From the NCBI GenBank assembly GCA_015489555.1, contig WFZN01000023.1:1-8863 (forward strand): a stretch of DNA of 8,863 bases, read 5' to 3'. The position numbers and the translations under genes are program-made. How positions within the stretch are numbered: position 1 is the first letter of the stretch; each line of letters begins with the position of its first letter. Below are positions 1 to 6,522 of the stretch, piece by piece. The notes beneath the pieces were generated by a model. That model saw only the letters and a program-made list of their open reading frames with translations. It made no database searches and was not told the origin of the DNA. The DNA is from Candidatus Dojkabacteria bacterium (lineage in GTDB: Bacteria > Patescibacteriota > Dojkabacteria > GCA-002793355).

Positions 1-2
1 TA

Positions 3-503
3 GATAAACCCGTTAGAGTAATCTCACCAAAGGTTTTTATAGAAAAAGTACTCAAAAGTTTAAAGAAAGTGCATCCTAACAGTGAGGTCGTACTTGTCTC
101 CCCAGACGTAGGGCAGTATAAGGTGTTAAGTAAAATATCAGAAGAACTTGGGCTGCCAGACCCTATTGTTATATTTAAAAAACGAAAAGATGCCTACACG
201 GTAGAGCAGGTGTTATTGGGAGATCTTAACCTAAACGATAAGGTATGTTTAATAGTAGACGACATAACCTCCACAGGTTCAACACTTGTTGGCGCTGCAA
301 ATCTGCTAAGCAAGCACAAGCCAGCAGAGGTTTACGCATATGTAACGCATGGGTTTGTAGGGGAAAAAACTGTTGAAAAAATCAAAGGGTCCCCAATAAG
401 AAGGTTGTTCGTGAGTAATAGTTTAGGGTTGGGGGAATCTAGCTTTTTGTCAAGCGGACTAGTGTTTTTAGATATAGAGGAGTTTGTGTCCAGTTCCCTT
501 TAA
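3..503 (+). CDS. prs: Ribose-phosphate pyrophosphokinase (PRPP synthetase), C-terminal part, 5' end outside window
   Basis: The frame is open from base 3, so the GTG at 69 is very likely internal and not the real start; 166 residues are visible. PRPP synthetase makes 5-phosphoribosyl diphosphate and AMP from ribose 5-phosphate and ATP in the cytoplasm, feeding nucleotide, His and Trp synthesis. Support: a VVLVSPDVG segment (bases 87-113) like the family's V-V-x-S-P-D-x-G block, a K-K-R-K stretch (bases 177-188) where the family has its flexible-loop K-R, and a PRPP-binding loop V-D-D-I-T-S-T-G-S-T-L (255-287), which is the type I phosphoribosyltransferase signature. The family is usually about 310 residues, so roughly the N-terminal half is missing from view. 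The loop is divergent (the common form is D-D-M-I-D-T-A-G-T), so a different phosphoribosyltransferase of the same fold is possible. It is a housekeeping gene beside, and convergent with, the glycan genes. Its stop overlaps the stop of the next gene. Confidence 0.78.
   Translation, partial: DKPVRVISPKVFIEKVLKSLKKVHPNSEVVLVSPDVGQYKVLSKISEELGLPDPIVIFKKRKDAYTVEQVLLGDLNLNDKVCLIVDDITSTGSTLVGAANLLSKHKPAEVYAYVTHGFVGEKTVEKIKGSPIRRLFVSNSLGLGESSFLSSGLVFLDIEEFVSSSL
500..503. other. Overlapping convergent stop codons (TTAA)
   Basis: The palindrome TTAA holds both stop codons: TAA at 501-503 on the plus strand ends the PRPP synthetase gene, and TAA at 502-500 on the minus strand ends the 544-residue gene. 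The two coding regions therefore overlap tail to tail by 4 nt. There is no room for an intergenic terminator, so each transcript must end inside the other gene. Confidence 0.9.
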
Positions 504-2134
504 AGTATTTCTTCGTTTTCCAGTATACTTCTGTACTTTCGGTTGTAATATTTATTTAAAAAAGGGAGTCCGAGCTTTATAAATACCCCATTCGCCCACC
601 CCCAACTCCAAATATATTCGAGTAATTTTCTTCTTTCAGAGTAGCTAAGTAGCGCTCTAAGCCATCTTCTTATTTCTAACTTTACGCCGCTTCTGTCAAT
701 TACCTTGCCTACCCCGAAGTTCTCCTCGTGCTTAAAGCGAAAATAAACATCTACTAGTTGTTTATCGGGTAAGATGAAGAATTTGAAGAGCTCTCTTTTT
801 GCGGTTTCTTTCATTAAAAATGGGGAAATCCAGTATTTTGTGTAAATATTCGCCACTTCTTGAGCTCCCTGTATTACGCCTTTTTGAAAGTCCTGAACAA
901 ATGTATTTATTTTCTCAACCTCTTCAGGTAGGTCTTCCCTTAAAGCCTTGCCGTTTTGGTAACCTCGGACGGACCCTTTATTAGATAGGGTTAGGAACTC
1001 TAGTAACCCGACACTCTCCCAAAATGGCCTATTTTCGGTCGGGTAACCTTCTTCCCTAACATCTATCAGAAAAGCTTCTTTTATTACGTTCGGCAGGCCA
1101 TAAGAAGCAAAATGATCTAGGGCTAGGTAGAATCCGTATATTTTAAGATTAGGGAAAAGATACCCTAAAAACTTTTGGATAGATCCGCCATAACCAATGT
1201 CTGAGATGGCCACTCTTCCTTTAGTTGGGAAGCCTTTTGTTTTGAAATAACGTAAGGCTTCTTTCCGCTTTTGAGTTAAATCTTTTTTGAACATACGTCT
1301 AAAATAAGAGTCTCTGAAGAGAAGATGCATTCGTGAATCGTTGGCTGGATGATCTATTTTTTCATCCTTTGGCAAATTGTATTTCTGAAAAAGTTTCTCA
1401 TATGGTTTTGTATCTATAGATAAACTTTTAAAGAGGTCTTGGAGGGATTGTCTTTTATAATGTGATACTGACCATAATTTTTGATCTATTTCTTTAAGGG
1501 AACCTTCTTCTAAAGAGGCCGCAAAGAGAGCCCGTCTACTTACTTCTAATAGTTTGGCTGTGGGGATTCCTTTATATTTGCTTAGGGTAGGAAAAATCTT
1601 GTCATGGATCTTTTTAAAAAAGGTTCCTTCGCGAGTAAAGTAATAGACTTTATCAAAGCTTAAAAGCCGTGTATATTCTATAATCCATAGGACAAAAGAG
1701 TAAAATACAGGAGATAGGCCCAATCCTAGTTTCTTAAAATGATTCTTTTCTTGTTTTGCCGCTGTATTTAGCACTTTGTTAACGGTATCTATATATTTTG
1801 TAAGCATCCCCTTGGCGCTTATAAAAGCAAATAAGTTGATGTCGCCCCATAAACGATTTAGCATGGTTTTGGCATGCCTTTTTAGTATAGTGTCTAAGAA
1901 GAGAAGGGAGCCTTCGGTATTTATTTCTGTTTGTTCTTCGGAGAGTATCTTTTCTAACAGCAGTTTTAGGTTATTTTTAGCTTTTGGAAAGTCCCCTACC
2001 GCCTTTCTTGTTAGGGCCGAGACAGATCTAAATGGAGGGATTTCGCTATAGCCCCCAGCTCGGTACACTACGTTTACTATGGTGTATATTTCGTTTAAAA
2101 TTGTGTTTAAAGAATAGAGGGCCTGTGTCTCCAT
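500..2134 (-). CDS. Uncharacterised glycan-cluster protein related to the C-terminal module of COG5610-type HAD proteins, without HAD domain
   Basis: This 544-residue protein has no assigned function. Residues 140-185 hold a hydrophobic/aromatic stretch leading to V-Y-Y-F-T-R-E-G (163-170), and residues 309-320 read A-I-S-D-I-G-Y-G-G-S-I-Q, followed by F-Y-L-A-L-D (335-340). The same ordered motifs occur in the 672-residue neighbour at 4501-6519 (FLSRDG, FDVGWNGTIQ, FYLGLA), so the two share a homologous module of roughly 350-400 residues. The first 135 residues here are mostly helical by composition and contain no D-x-F-D-T HAD motif, so this is a HAD-less version. No signal peptide or clear transmembrane helix is seen. 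It is the last gene of the leftward methyltransferase-glycosyltransferase unit, 10 bp after the glycosyltransferase stop. The ATG at 2134 has no Shine-Dalgarno motif upstream (ACCACAACTA). From its context a role in surface-glycan assembly is inferred; the reaction is unknown. Confidence 0.7.
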   Translation of the reverse strand: METQALYSLNTILNEIYTIVNVVYRAGGYSEIPPFRSVSALTRKAVGDFPKAKNNLKLLLEKILSEEQTEINTEGSLLFLDTILKRHAKTMLNRLWGDINLFAFISAKGMLTKYIDTVNKVLNTAAKQEKNHFKKLGLGLSPVFYSFVLWIIEYTRLLSFDKVYYFTREGTFFKKIHDKIFPTLSKYKGIPTAKLLEVSRRALFAASLEEGSLKEIDQKLWSVSHYKRQSLQDLFKSLSIDTKPYEKLFQKYNLPKDEKIDHPANDSRMHLLFRDSYFRRMFKKDLTQKRKEALRYFKTKGFPTKGRVAISDIGYGGSIQKFLGYLFPNLKIYGFYLALDHFASYGLPNVIKEAFLIDVREEGYPTENRPFWESVGLLEFLTLSNKGSVRGYQNGKALREDLPEEVEKINTFVQDFQKGVIQGAQEVANIYTKYWISPFLMKETAKRELFKFFILPDKQLVDVYFRFKHEENFGVGKVIDRSGVKLEIRRWLRALLSYSERRKLLEYIWSWGWANGVFIKLGLPFLNKYYNRKYRSILENEEIL

Positions 2135-2144
2135 TAGTTGTGGT

Positions 2145-3464
2145 TTATTTACATTTTAGAAACAATTTTACTATTTCACGTACTTTCTTTGCCCTTCTCC
2201 TTATGGCACAATAGACTTTCTTTAACTTTCTGGTTGTAAATATTATAATCCAGCCGTGTTTACCTTTATTATCGATAACATCTCTTACTGGGTGTTGGGG
2301 GTTGTAGACAGTTTTAAAAAGCTGTTTACTTATAGGGAGGAAGTAATAGGACAATGGAGCCTGCACTGGCTTTGCATGGGCATTATTACGCTCTATTTTG
2401 TTGCTTCTGGTTTTGCCTTCTACTATTTCTTTTACGGCTTTCTCAAATTGTTCAAACGCTAGGGCGTCGGTCCGTTTTTTCATAAATTTTATGCCTTTTT
2501 GTGACATTTTCTTGCGTCGGGGAGGATTTTTAAGAAGTTCATATAAAGCATATGCGACTGATTCGGGGTCTGTTTTGGCTAGGGTGATTACGCCTTTTTC
2601 GTAATCGTAGAGATTGTTTTCTTTATATACTTCTACTACAGGTAATCCAGAGGCTAGCATTTCAAAGGGGATGCGTGATGGGTTCGAGTAGCTGATACAT
2701 AGCCCCACCTCAGTTTGGTTATATAGTCTATTTAGTTCCTTCAGAGGAAGGATTCCTTTCTGTCTGATAAACGAAAGATGGGCAATGTTGGGGTCATAGG
2801 GGGCTCCAAATGCGTACACCTTCAAATCTGGTATTAGAGTTTTTAATATTTGTAACGCTTGTATCCCCAATATAGGTCCTCTCCTTGGTTTTTCTGGTTG
2901 GTAGATAAAAGCGATTGAGTTTTTTTCTCTCGGCAGATTCAATGGTTTATAGATGTTAAGGTCGGCTGTAAAGTCAAAATAATATGTATCTGCATTAAAC
3001 TTATCTTGAAGGGTTTTTGCCAGCCATCTCCCAATCGTGATAATCTTGAGTCCATAACTGTAGGAATTTTCCGCAAAGTTATAGTAATCAGACATGGGAT
3101 TAAAGTAAGCTTCGTAATCTTGTACAAAATAGGCCTTATGTTTGGCAAGGGGCTCAAACGCTACAGGTTTTGCTGACATCCAATAGGTGGCGAATAATAA
3201 GTCAACGGGTTCATCTAATTCCCATTTAAGTTTTACTTTAAAGTTTGTTGGATATCCCCAGTCATTCATTCTCTTTTTTAAAGTTACTTCGTTAACGTCG
3301 GGAAGGTCATGATAGAAATATTCGTATGGATTATACTGAAGATAAACGGATACATCATAGCCTCTCTCGGAGAGGTAGGAGGCATGTTTTAGGATGGTTC
3401 TATGTCCCCCAGATCCCCTAAGAAGGTCGGGGATGAACCAGGCTACTTTCTTTGCTTTTGCCAC
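2145..3464 (-). CDS. GT-B glycosyltransferase, GT4/WsaF-like (rhamnosyltransferase type)
   Basis: This 439-residue cytoplasmic or membrane-associated enzyme is predicted to transfer a sugar from a nucleotide donor to a growing glycan. The N-terminal Rossmann domain opens with K-K-V-A-W-F-I-P-D (5-13) and a glycine-rich G-S-G-G-H-R-T (17-23). A block K-A-Y-F-V-Q-D-Y-E (110-118) followed by I-T-I-G-R-W-L-A (142-149) closely resembles WsaF, the Geobacillus S-layer glycan rhamnosyltransferase. The C-terminal domain has N-P-S-R-I-P-F-E-M-L-A-S-G-L-P-V-V-E (261-278). It keeps the second Glu of the GT4 E-x7-E pair (E268), but serine occupies the first position (S260). Residues about 350-439 form a basic tail beyond the catalytic fold. 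The start is GTG at 3464. No ATG lies in the 13-bp gap to the methyltransferase stop and no Shine-Dalgarno motif is visible, so translation may depend on the upstream gene. Donor and acceptor sugars cannot be read from the sequence. Confidence 0.82.
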   Translation of the reverse strand: MAKAKKVAWFIPDLLRGSGGHRTILKHASYLSERGYDVSVYLQYNPYEYFYHDLPDVNEVTLKKRMNDWGYPTNFKVKLKWELDEPVDLLFATYWMSAKPVAFEPLAKHKAYFVQDYEAYFNPMSDYYNFAENSYSYGLKIITIGRWLAKTLQDKFNADTYYFDFTADLNIYKPLNLPREKNSIAFIYQPEKPRRGPILGIQALQILKTLIPDLKVYAFGAPYDPNIAHLSFIRQKGILPLKELNRLYNQTEVGLCISYSNPSRIPFEMLASGLPVVEVYKENNLYDYEKGVITLAKTDPESVAYALYELLKNPPRRKKMSQKGIKFMKKRTDALAFEQFEKAVKEIVEGKTRSNKIERNNAHAKPVQAPLSYYFLPISKQLFKTVYNPQHPVRDVIDNKGKHGWIIIFTTRKLKKVYCAIRRRAKKVREIVKLFLKCK

Positions 3465-3477
3465 ACTCGTATTCTTT

Positions 3478-4458
3478 TTATTTTAGTGACTTATCTTTTT
3501 GGATTAGCTCCCATATGGACTTTCTATACCTACCATATACCATTAGGCGATTATACTCTAGTGTCCACAGGAGTGGGAAGAATATCTTTAGAGATTTAGT
3601 GAAATACAAAAGTTGTTCACGCTGCCTTTTATTTAATCTTTTTAGCGATGTTATGATTCCTAGACCGAATACAGCTGGAACGATTATAAAAATCAGTTCC
3701 ATCTCCTTGCTATATTTTTGCAGATTATCCATTACAGCGGGAAGAATACCGTTTTTTTCTCCTCCTTCCTTAGAGGCATAGAACATCCCACCTCCGGATG
3801 CAAGTCCTTTACCAGTATAATCTGGTTCTTTGCTTTCTATATTGATGAATCCGTTTTCAAGAAGGCGTTTCCTATGTTTTTGTGGAACAGTTTCCGGGTT
3901 ATAATAAGAGTCCCTAAAAGCGTTCGGCCATGTCACGTCGTGTAGGAAGATAACGAATGGCGTTGATTGCTTATGAAACTTTTGTAGTAAGAGGTCAAGT
4001 TCTCTGTTTACGGTGTAGTAATTGTGATCTCCGTCTATGAATACGATATTAAATTCATAAGGGGGGTAGGCCTGTAACATCCTGGGTATGGCCCTAAGGC
4101 TAATATCTTCAAAAAGATGGCCGGAGGGAACTTCTTTTTTTATACTTTCCCCTATGTTGGGGTCAATACCGTAGTAGGGCACTTTGTGTTTGCGTGCGAG
4201 TTCTAGCAGCTTGCTAGTAAAAATCCCTTGTTCCATGCCAATTTCTAGTATTCCCGTAGGCTGTATCACTTTTTCCATAAACCATTCGATAATAGGGGTA
4301 AAGTTTACCATAGAAAAGAGGATTTCATCCTTTTGTAGCACTTTAAATTGGCGGTAATCGTAACCCTTTGGAAAGATCTCTTTTAGGTTCCTTTTAATCG
4401 ATTCATCAAGGGCTCTAGAGGTGAACAGGCGCTGAATGATCCTTAGTATCCGCCTCAT
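3478..4458 (-). CDS. Class I SAM-dependent methyltransferase, Methyltransf_24-like
   Basis: A 326-residue protein if it starts at the ATG 4458. An in-frame TTG at 4500 would add 14 residues, but it abuts the opposite gene's ATG and lies upstream of the proposed promoter, so I prefer the ATG. The SAM-binding motif I reads I-L-E-I-G-M-E-Q-G-I-F-T-S (residues 70-82 from the ATG). The acidic strand-2 end is G-I-D-P (97-100), followed by F-I-D-G-D-H-N-Y (140-147) and F-L-H-D-V-T-W-P (171-178). The I-D-G-D-H-x-Y and L-H-D pairs are typical of glycan-cluster methyltransferases related to Methyltransf_24. A G-I-L-P-A-V-M-D-N-L block after residue 235 resembles the N-G-V-L-T-A-x-E-D-F-L block of that group. 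It probably methylates a sugar or sugar-nucleotide substrate; whether O-, N- or chain-capping cannot be told. It is the first gene of the leftward three-gene unit. A related hydroxylase-like fold member is a less likely alternative. Confidence 0.78.
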   Translation of the reverse strand: MRRILRIIQRLFTSRALDESIKRNLKEIFPKGYDYRQFKVLQKDEILFSMVNFTPIIEWFMEKVIQPTGILEIGMEQGIFTSKLLELARKHKVPYYGIDPNIGESIKKEVPSGHLFEDISLRAIPRMLQAYPPYEFNIVFIDGDHNYYTVNRELDLLLQKFHKQSTPFVIFLHDVTWPNAFRDSYYNPETVPQKHRKRLLENGFINIESKEPDYTGKGLASGGGMFYASKEGGEKNGILPAVMDNLQKYSKEMELIFIIVPAVFGLGIITSLKRLNKRQREQLLYFTKSLKIFFPLLWTLEYNRLMVYGRYRKSIWELIQKDKSLK

Positions 4459-4463
4459 CTTTA

Positions 4464-4492
4464 ATTGTAACACAGGGTTTTTTATGTTAAAA
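4464..4492 (-). promoter_or_regulatory. Predicted sigma70-type promoter for the leftward methyltransferase unit (extended -10, leaderless)
   Basis: On the minus strand, TGTTACAAT (4472-4464) is an extended -10 of the form TGn + TACAAT, matching TATAAT at 5 of 6 positions. The -35 is poor (TTTAAC at 16-bp or TTTTAA at 17-bp spacing, each 3 of 6). The hexamer ends 5 nt before the ATG at 4458, so the transcript would begin at or next to the start codon. The -10 shares bases with the -35 of the opposing promoter. Not tested; read by eye. Confidence 0.5.
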
Positions 4493-4493
4493 T
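4465..4493 (+). promoter_or_regulatory. Predicted sigma70-type promoter for the HAD-type gene (leaderless)
   Basis: A -35 TTGTAA (4465-4470, 4 of 6 to TTGACA) is followed by an exact 17-bp spacer and a -10 TAAAAT (4488-4493, 5 of 6). It also carries an extended TGT at 4485-4487. Only 7 nt (CGCACAA) separate the -10 from the ATG at 4501, placing the expected start site at or beside the ATG. No Shine-Dalgarno motif is present, which agrees with leaderless translation. Confidence 0.6.
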
Positions 4494-4500
4494 CGCACAA

Positions 4501-6519
4501 ATGCTAGACCTTATAAAGCAGAATATTCCCAACATAAGCCTGTATAAGGAGAGGATCAAAAAAGCTAGATTGGTTTCTTTTGACGTATTTGATACATTAA
4601 TCATTAGAGACATACTTATGCCAGTAGATGTTTTCCGTTTGATAGAAGCTTTGACCGGGCACAAGGGGTTTAGTACTAAAAGACAAATTGCAGAAAAAAG
4701 GTTATATGGATACGACGAACCAGTAACCTTTAAGAAGATATACGCCTCTTCTGATTTAAAGGAATATAGGCATCTGGCCGAAAAAGAGAAGGAGATAGAG
4801 TTGCTTGTTATGCGTGCTCATCCCTATGGGCCAGAACTGCTACGGTATGCATTAGAGTTGGGGAAAGAGGTGATTTTTATCTCTGATATGTATTTCCCGG
4901 CCCAGTTTATTCGCCTATTATTAAAAAATGTTAGCTTGGGGGGGCTTACCTCTGATATTCCTCTTTTTGTTTCGTCAGAGACGGGGAAATACAAATGGGA
5001 TAAAACCATATTTTTGAGTTTAGCAAAAGAATTCGGAATTAAGAACCTTAGCGAGTGGGTACATATTGGGGATAATTGGAACTCAGATTACCTAGTCCCT
5101 AAAAATCTAGGGATAGAGGCTTTGCATCTTCCTAATGTTCATGAGATTGTGTATTACCAGTATTTAAAGAAAGCAAGGGTAACACCATTATTCTCCATAA
5201 TATTAGGATATGCAATTAACGAAGTTTATGCACGTGGAAGTGACTATTTATATACACTGGTAGCTGGTGTACTTTCGCCCTTATACTTAAAGATTATAAG
5301 ATGGATCATAAACAATCGGCCTAAGGATACCCCTCTTTATTTCCTTAGTCGTGATGGATATCATCTTCATTCAATATTTTCTAGGTTGTTGCCTTCCTTG
5401 GAGAGCTACTATTTACCTATTTCAAGACATTACATTGCTTTGCTTTATCTTTCAAGTTTTGGTTCGCCAAGAGAGTTGGTATCTTTCCTTCGTAGAAAAG
5501 ATCCTAATTTTGAGGGTGGGGATGAGATATTACTGGATAGTAAATTAATGGATATTTTCAAGATTCCCATAAATGAGGGTAAGGGTGTTGACCTTCTTGG
5601 ATCCGTGCAACATAATTGGAAGAGTATACGGCAAAGTGGCAAGCAGCAACTTAAAAGGTATGTGGGTTTATTGGAAAGTTTGGGGTTTTTCAAGCAGAGA
5701 AAGGTCAGTATCTTCGATGTGGGGTGGAATGGTACTATACAACGATATCTTTTGTTATTTATGTCAAAGATCTCCAGGTTCCCCAAGGTCTTTGGGTTTT
5801 ATCTAGGGTTGGCGCGTACGGGTTTAAACTTGCCTATTTCCTTTGTAAAAGCCTGTTGTTACACTTTGGGTCATCCTATTCGTGTTGCACGGGTAATACA
5901 GAAATATGTTGCTATGTTTGAACTATTCTTTTCGGCTCCTCATGGGAAATTCGTAGGACTGGATAAGGAGGGAAAGATGATTGAAGCACAAGAGGAGGAA
6001 AACTACATAAAATTTCAGGATGACTTAAACGAAGCTTTGCATAAGGCGATCGGAGGGTTTTTACAAAGATATAAGAATATTCTGCTCAAAAAGGAGCTTG
6101 ACTTTTTAAAGGAGGAGGCTTTGGTAAACCTTTTTTACTTTCTACACTATCCTAACCTACAAGATTTGAAGTACTTTAAAAACATTAGAGTAGAAGTAGG
6201 GAATTCGTTTAGAAAAAGACCGTTGTTTTCGGTGTTCGCTAATATAGAAGAGGCTAGGAAAAATATTGATAAGATAAAAAATAGTCCTTGGCCTGATGTG
6301 TTTATTATTGATGACGAAGAGGCATCGTTTGATAAGTTGCGCAAGAGGCTTTCTGTAGTGGTAGAGTTTAATGTAAGGCAGTGGCTTTCTCAAAATAAAC
6401 GTTTTTGGGCGGTTTCATTTATCGAGATGGGTGGGTTTGTCGTATATTCTCTTGTAGAAGCGCTCAGACATCCGATAAAGGCGTTGCGTTTTATAAAAAG
6501 GAAGATTTTTAGGAGATGA
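4501..6519 (+). CDS. HAD-superfamily hydrolase-like protein (COG5610 type) with C-terminal glycan-cluster module
   Basis: This 672-residue predicted cytoplasmic protein has two parts. Residues 20-215 form a HAD domain: motif I S-F-D-V-F-D-T-L (26-33, probable nucleophile D28), motif II V-I-F-I-S-D-M-Y (124-131), a Lys candidate for motif III in G-K-Y-K-W-D-K (162-168), and motif IV H-I-G-D-N-W-N-S-D (188-196). The +2 position after D28 is F30, with the next acid at D31. Residues from about 245 onward carry the module shared with the 544-residue protein: P-L-Y-F-L-S-R-D-G (278-286), F-D-V-G-W-N-G-T-I-Q (405-414) and F-Y-L-G-L-A (433-438). Proteins of this plan are common in surface-polysaccharide clusters and annotated as predicted HAD hydrolases; their substrate is not established to my knowledge. 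The ATG at 4501 is chosen because the -10 box sits 7 nt upstream. The gene stands alone on the plus strand between two leftward units and ends in TGA, 3 bp from the Wzt-like gene's stop. Confidence 0.8.
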   Translation: MLDLIKQNIPNISLYKERIKKARLVSFDVFDTLIIRDILMPVDVFRLIEALTGHKGFSTKRQIAEKRLYGYDEPVTFKKIYASSDLKEYRHLAEKEKEIELLVMRAHPYGPELLRYALELGKEVIFISDMYFPAQFIRLLLKNVSLGGLTSDIPLFVSSETGKYKWDKTIFLSLAKEFGIKNLSEWVHIGDNWNSDYLVPKNLGIEALHLPNVHEIVYYQYLKKARVTPLFSIILGYAINEVYARGSDYLYTLVAGVLSPLYLKIIRWIINNRPKDTPLYFLSRDGYHLHSIFSRLLPSLESYYLPISRHYIALLYLSSFGSPRELVSFLRRKDPNFEGGDEILLDSKLMDIFKIPINEGKGVDLLGSVQHNWKSIRQSGKQQLKRYVGLLESLGFFKQRKVSIFDVGWNGTIQRYLLLFMSKISRFPKVFGFYLGLARTGLNLPISFVKACCYTLGHPIRVARVIQKYVAMFELFFSAPHGKFVGLDKEGKMIEAQEEENYIKFQDDLNEALHKAIGGFLQRYKNILLKKELDFLKEEALVNLFYFLHYPNLQDLKYFKNIRVEVGNSFRKRPLFSVFANIEEARKNIDKIKNSPWPDVFIIDDEEASFDKLRKRLSVVVEFNVRQWLSQNKRFWAVSFIEMGGFVVYSLVEALRHPIKALRFIKRKIFRR

Positions 6520-6522
6520 CAG

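Noticed and set aside
69..503. A complete 144-residue gene starting at GTG 69
   Set aside because: The same frame is open to base 3 and its residues continue the PRPP synthetase fold, so the GTG is an internal Val codon of a truncated gene.
1776..2051. Plus-strand 91-residue reading frame opposite the 544-residue gene
   Set aside because: It is antisense to a long coding region and has no family signal or start context.
3610..3670. Possible transmembrane helix near the C-terminus of the methyltransferase
   Set aside because: The hydrophobic I-F-I-I-V-P-A-V-F-G-L-G-I-I run corresponds to a core strand and loop in related methyltransferases (a hydrophobic P-x-x-x-G-L-G block) and lies inside the fold.
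3452..3781. Plus-strand 109-residue reading frame opposite the methyltransferase
   Set aside because: It is antisense to conserved coding sequence, with low-complexity Ser/Phe-rich composition typical of a shadow frame.
5445..5786. Minus-strand 113-residue reading frame inside the HAD-type gene
   Set aside because: It lies wholly opposite a well-supported coding region, shows no recognisable motif and has no promoter or ribosome site.
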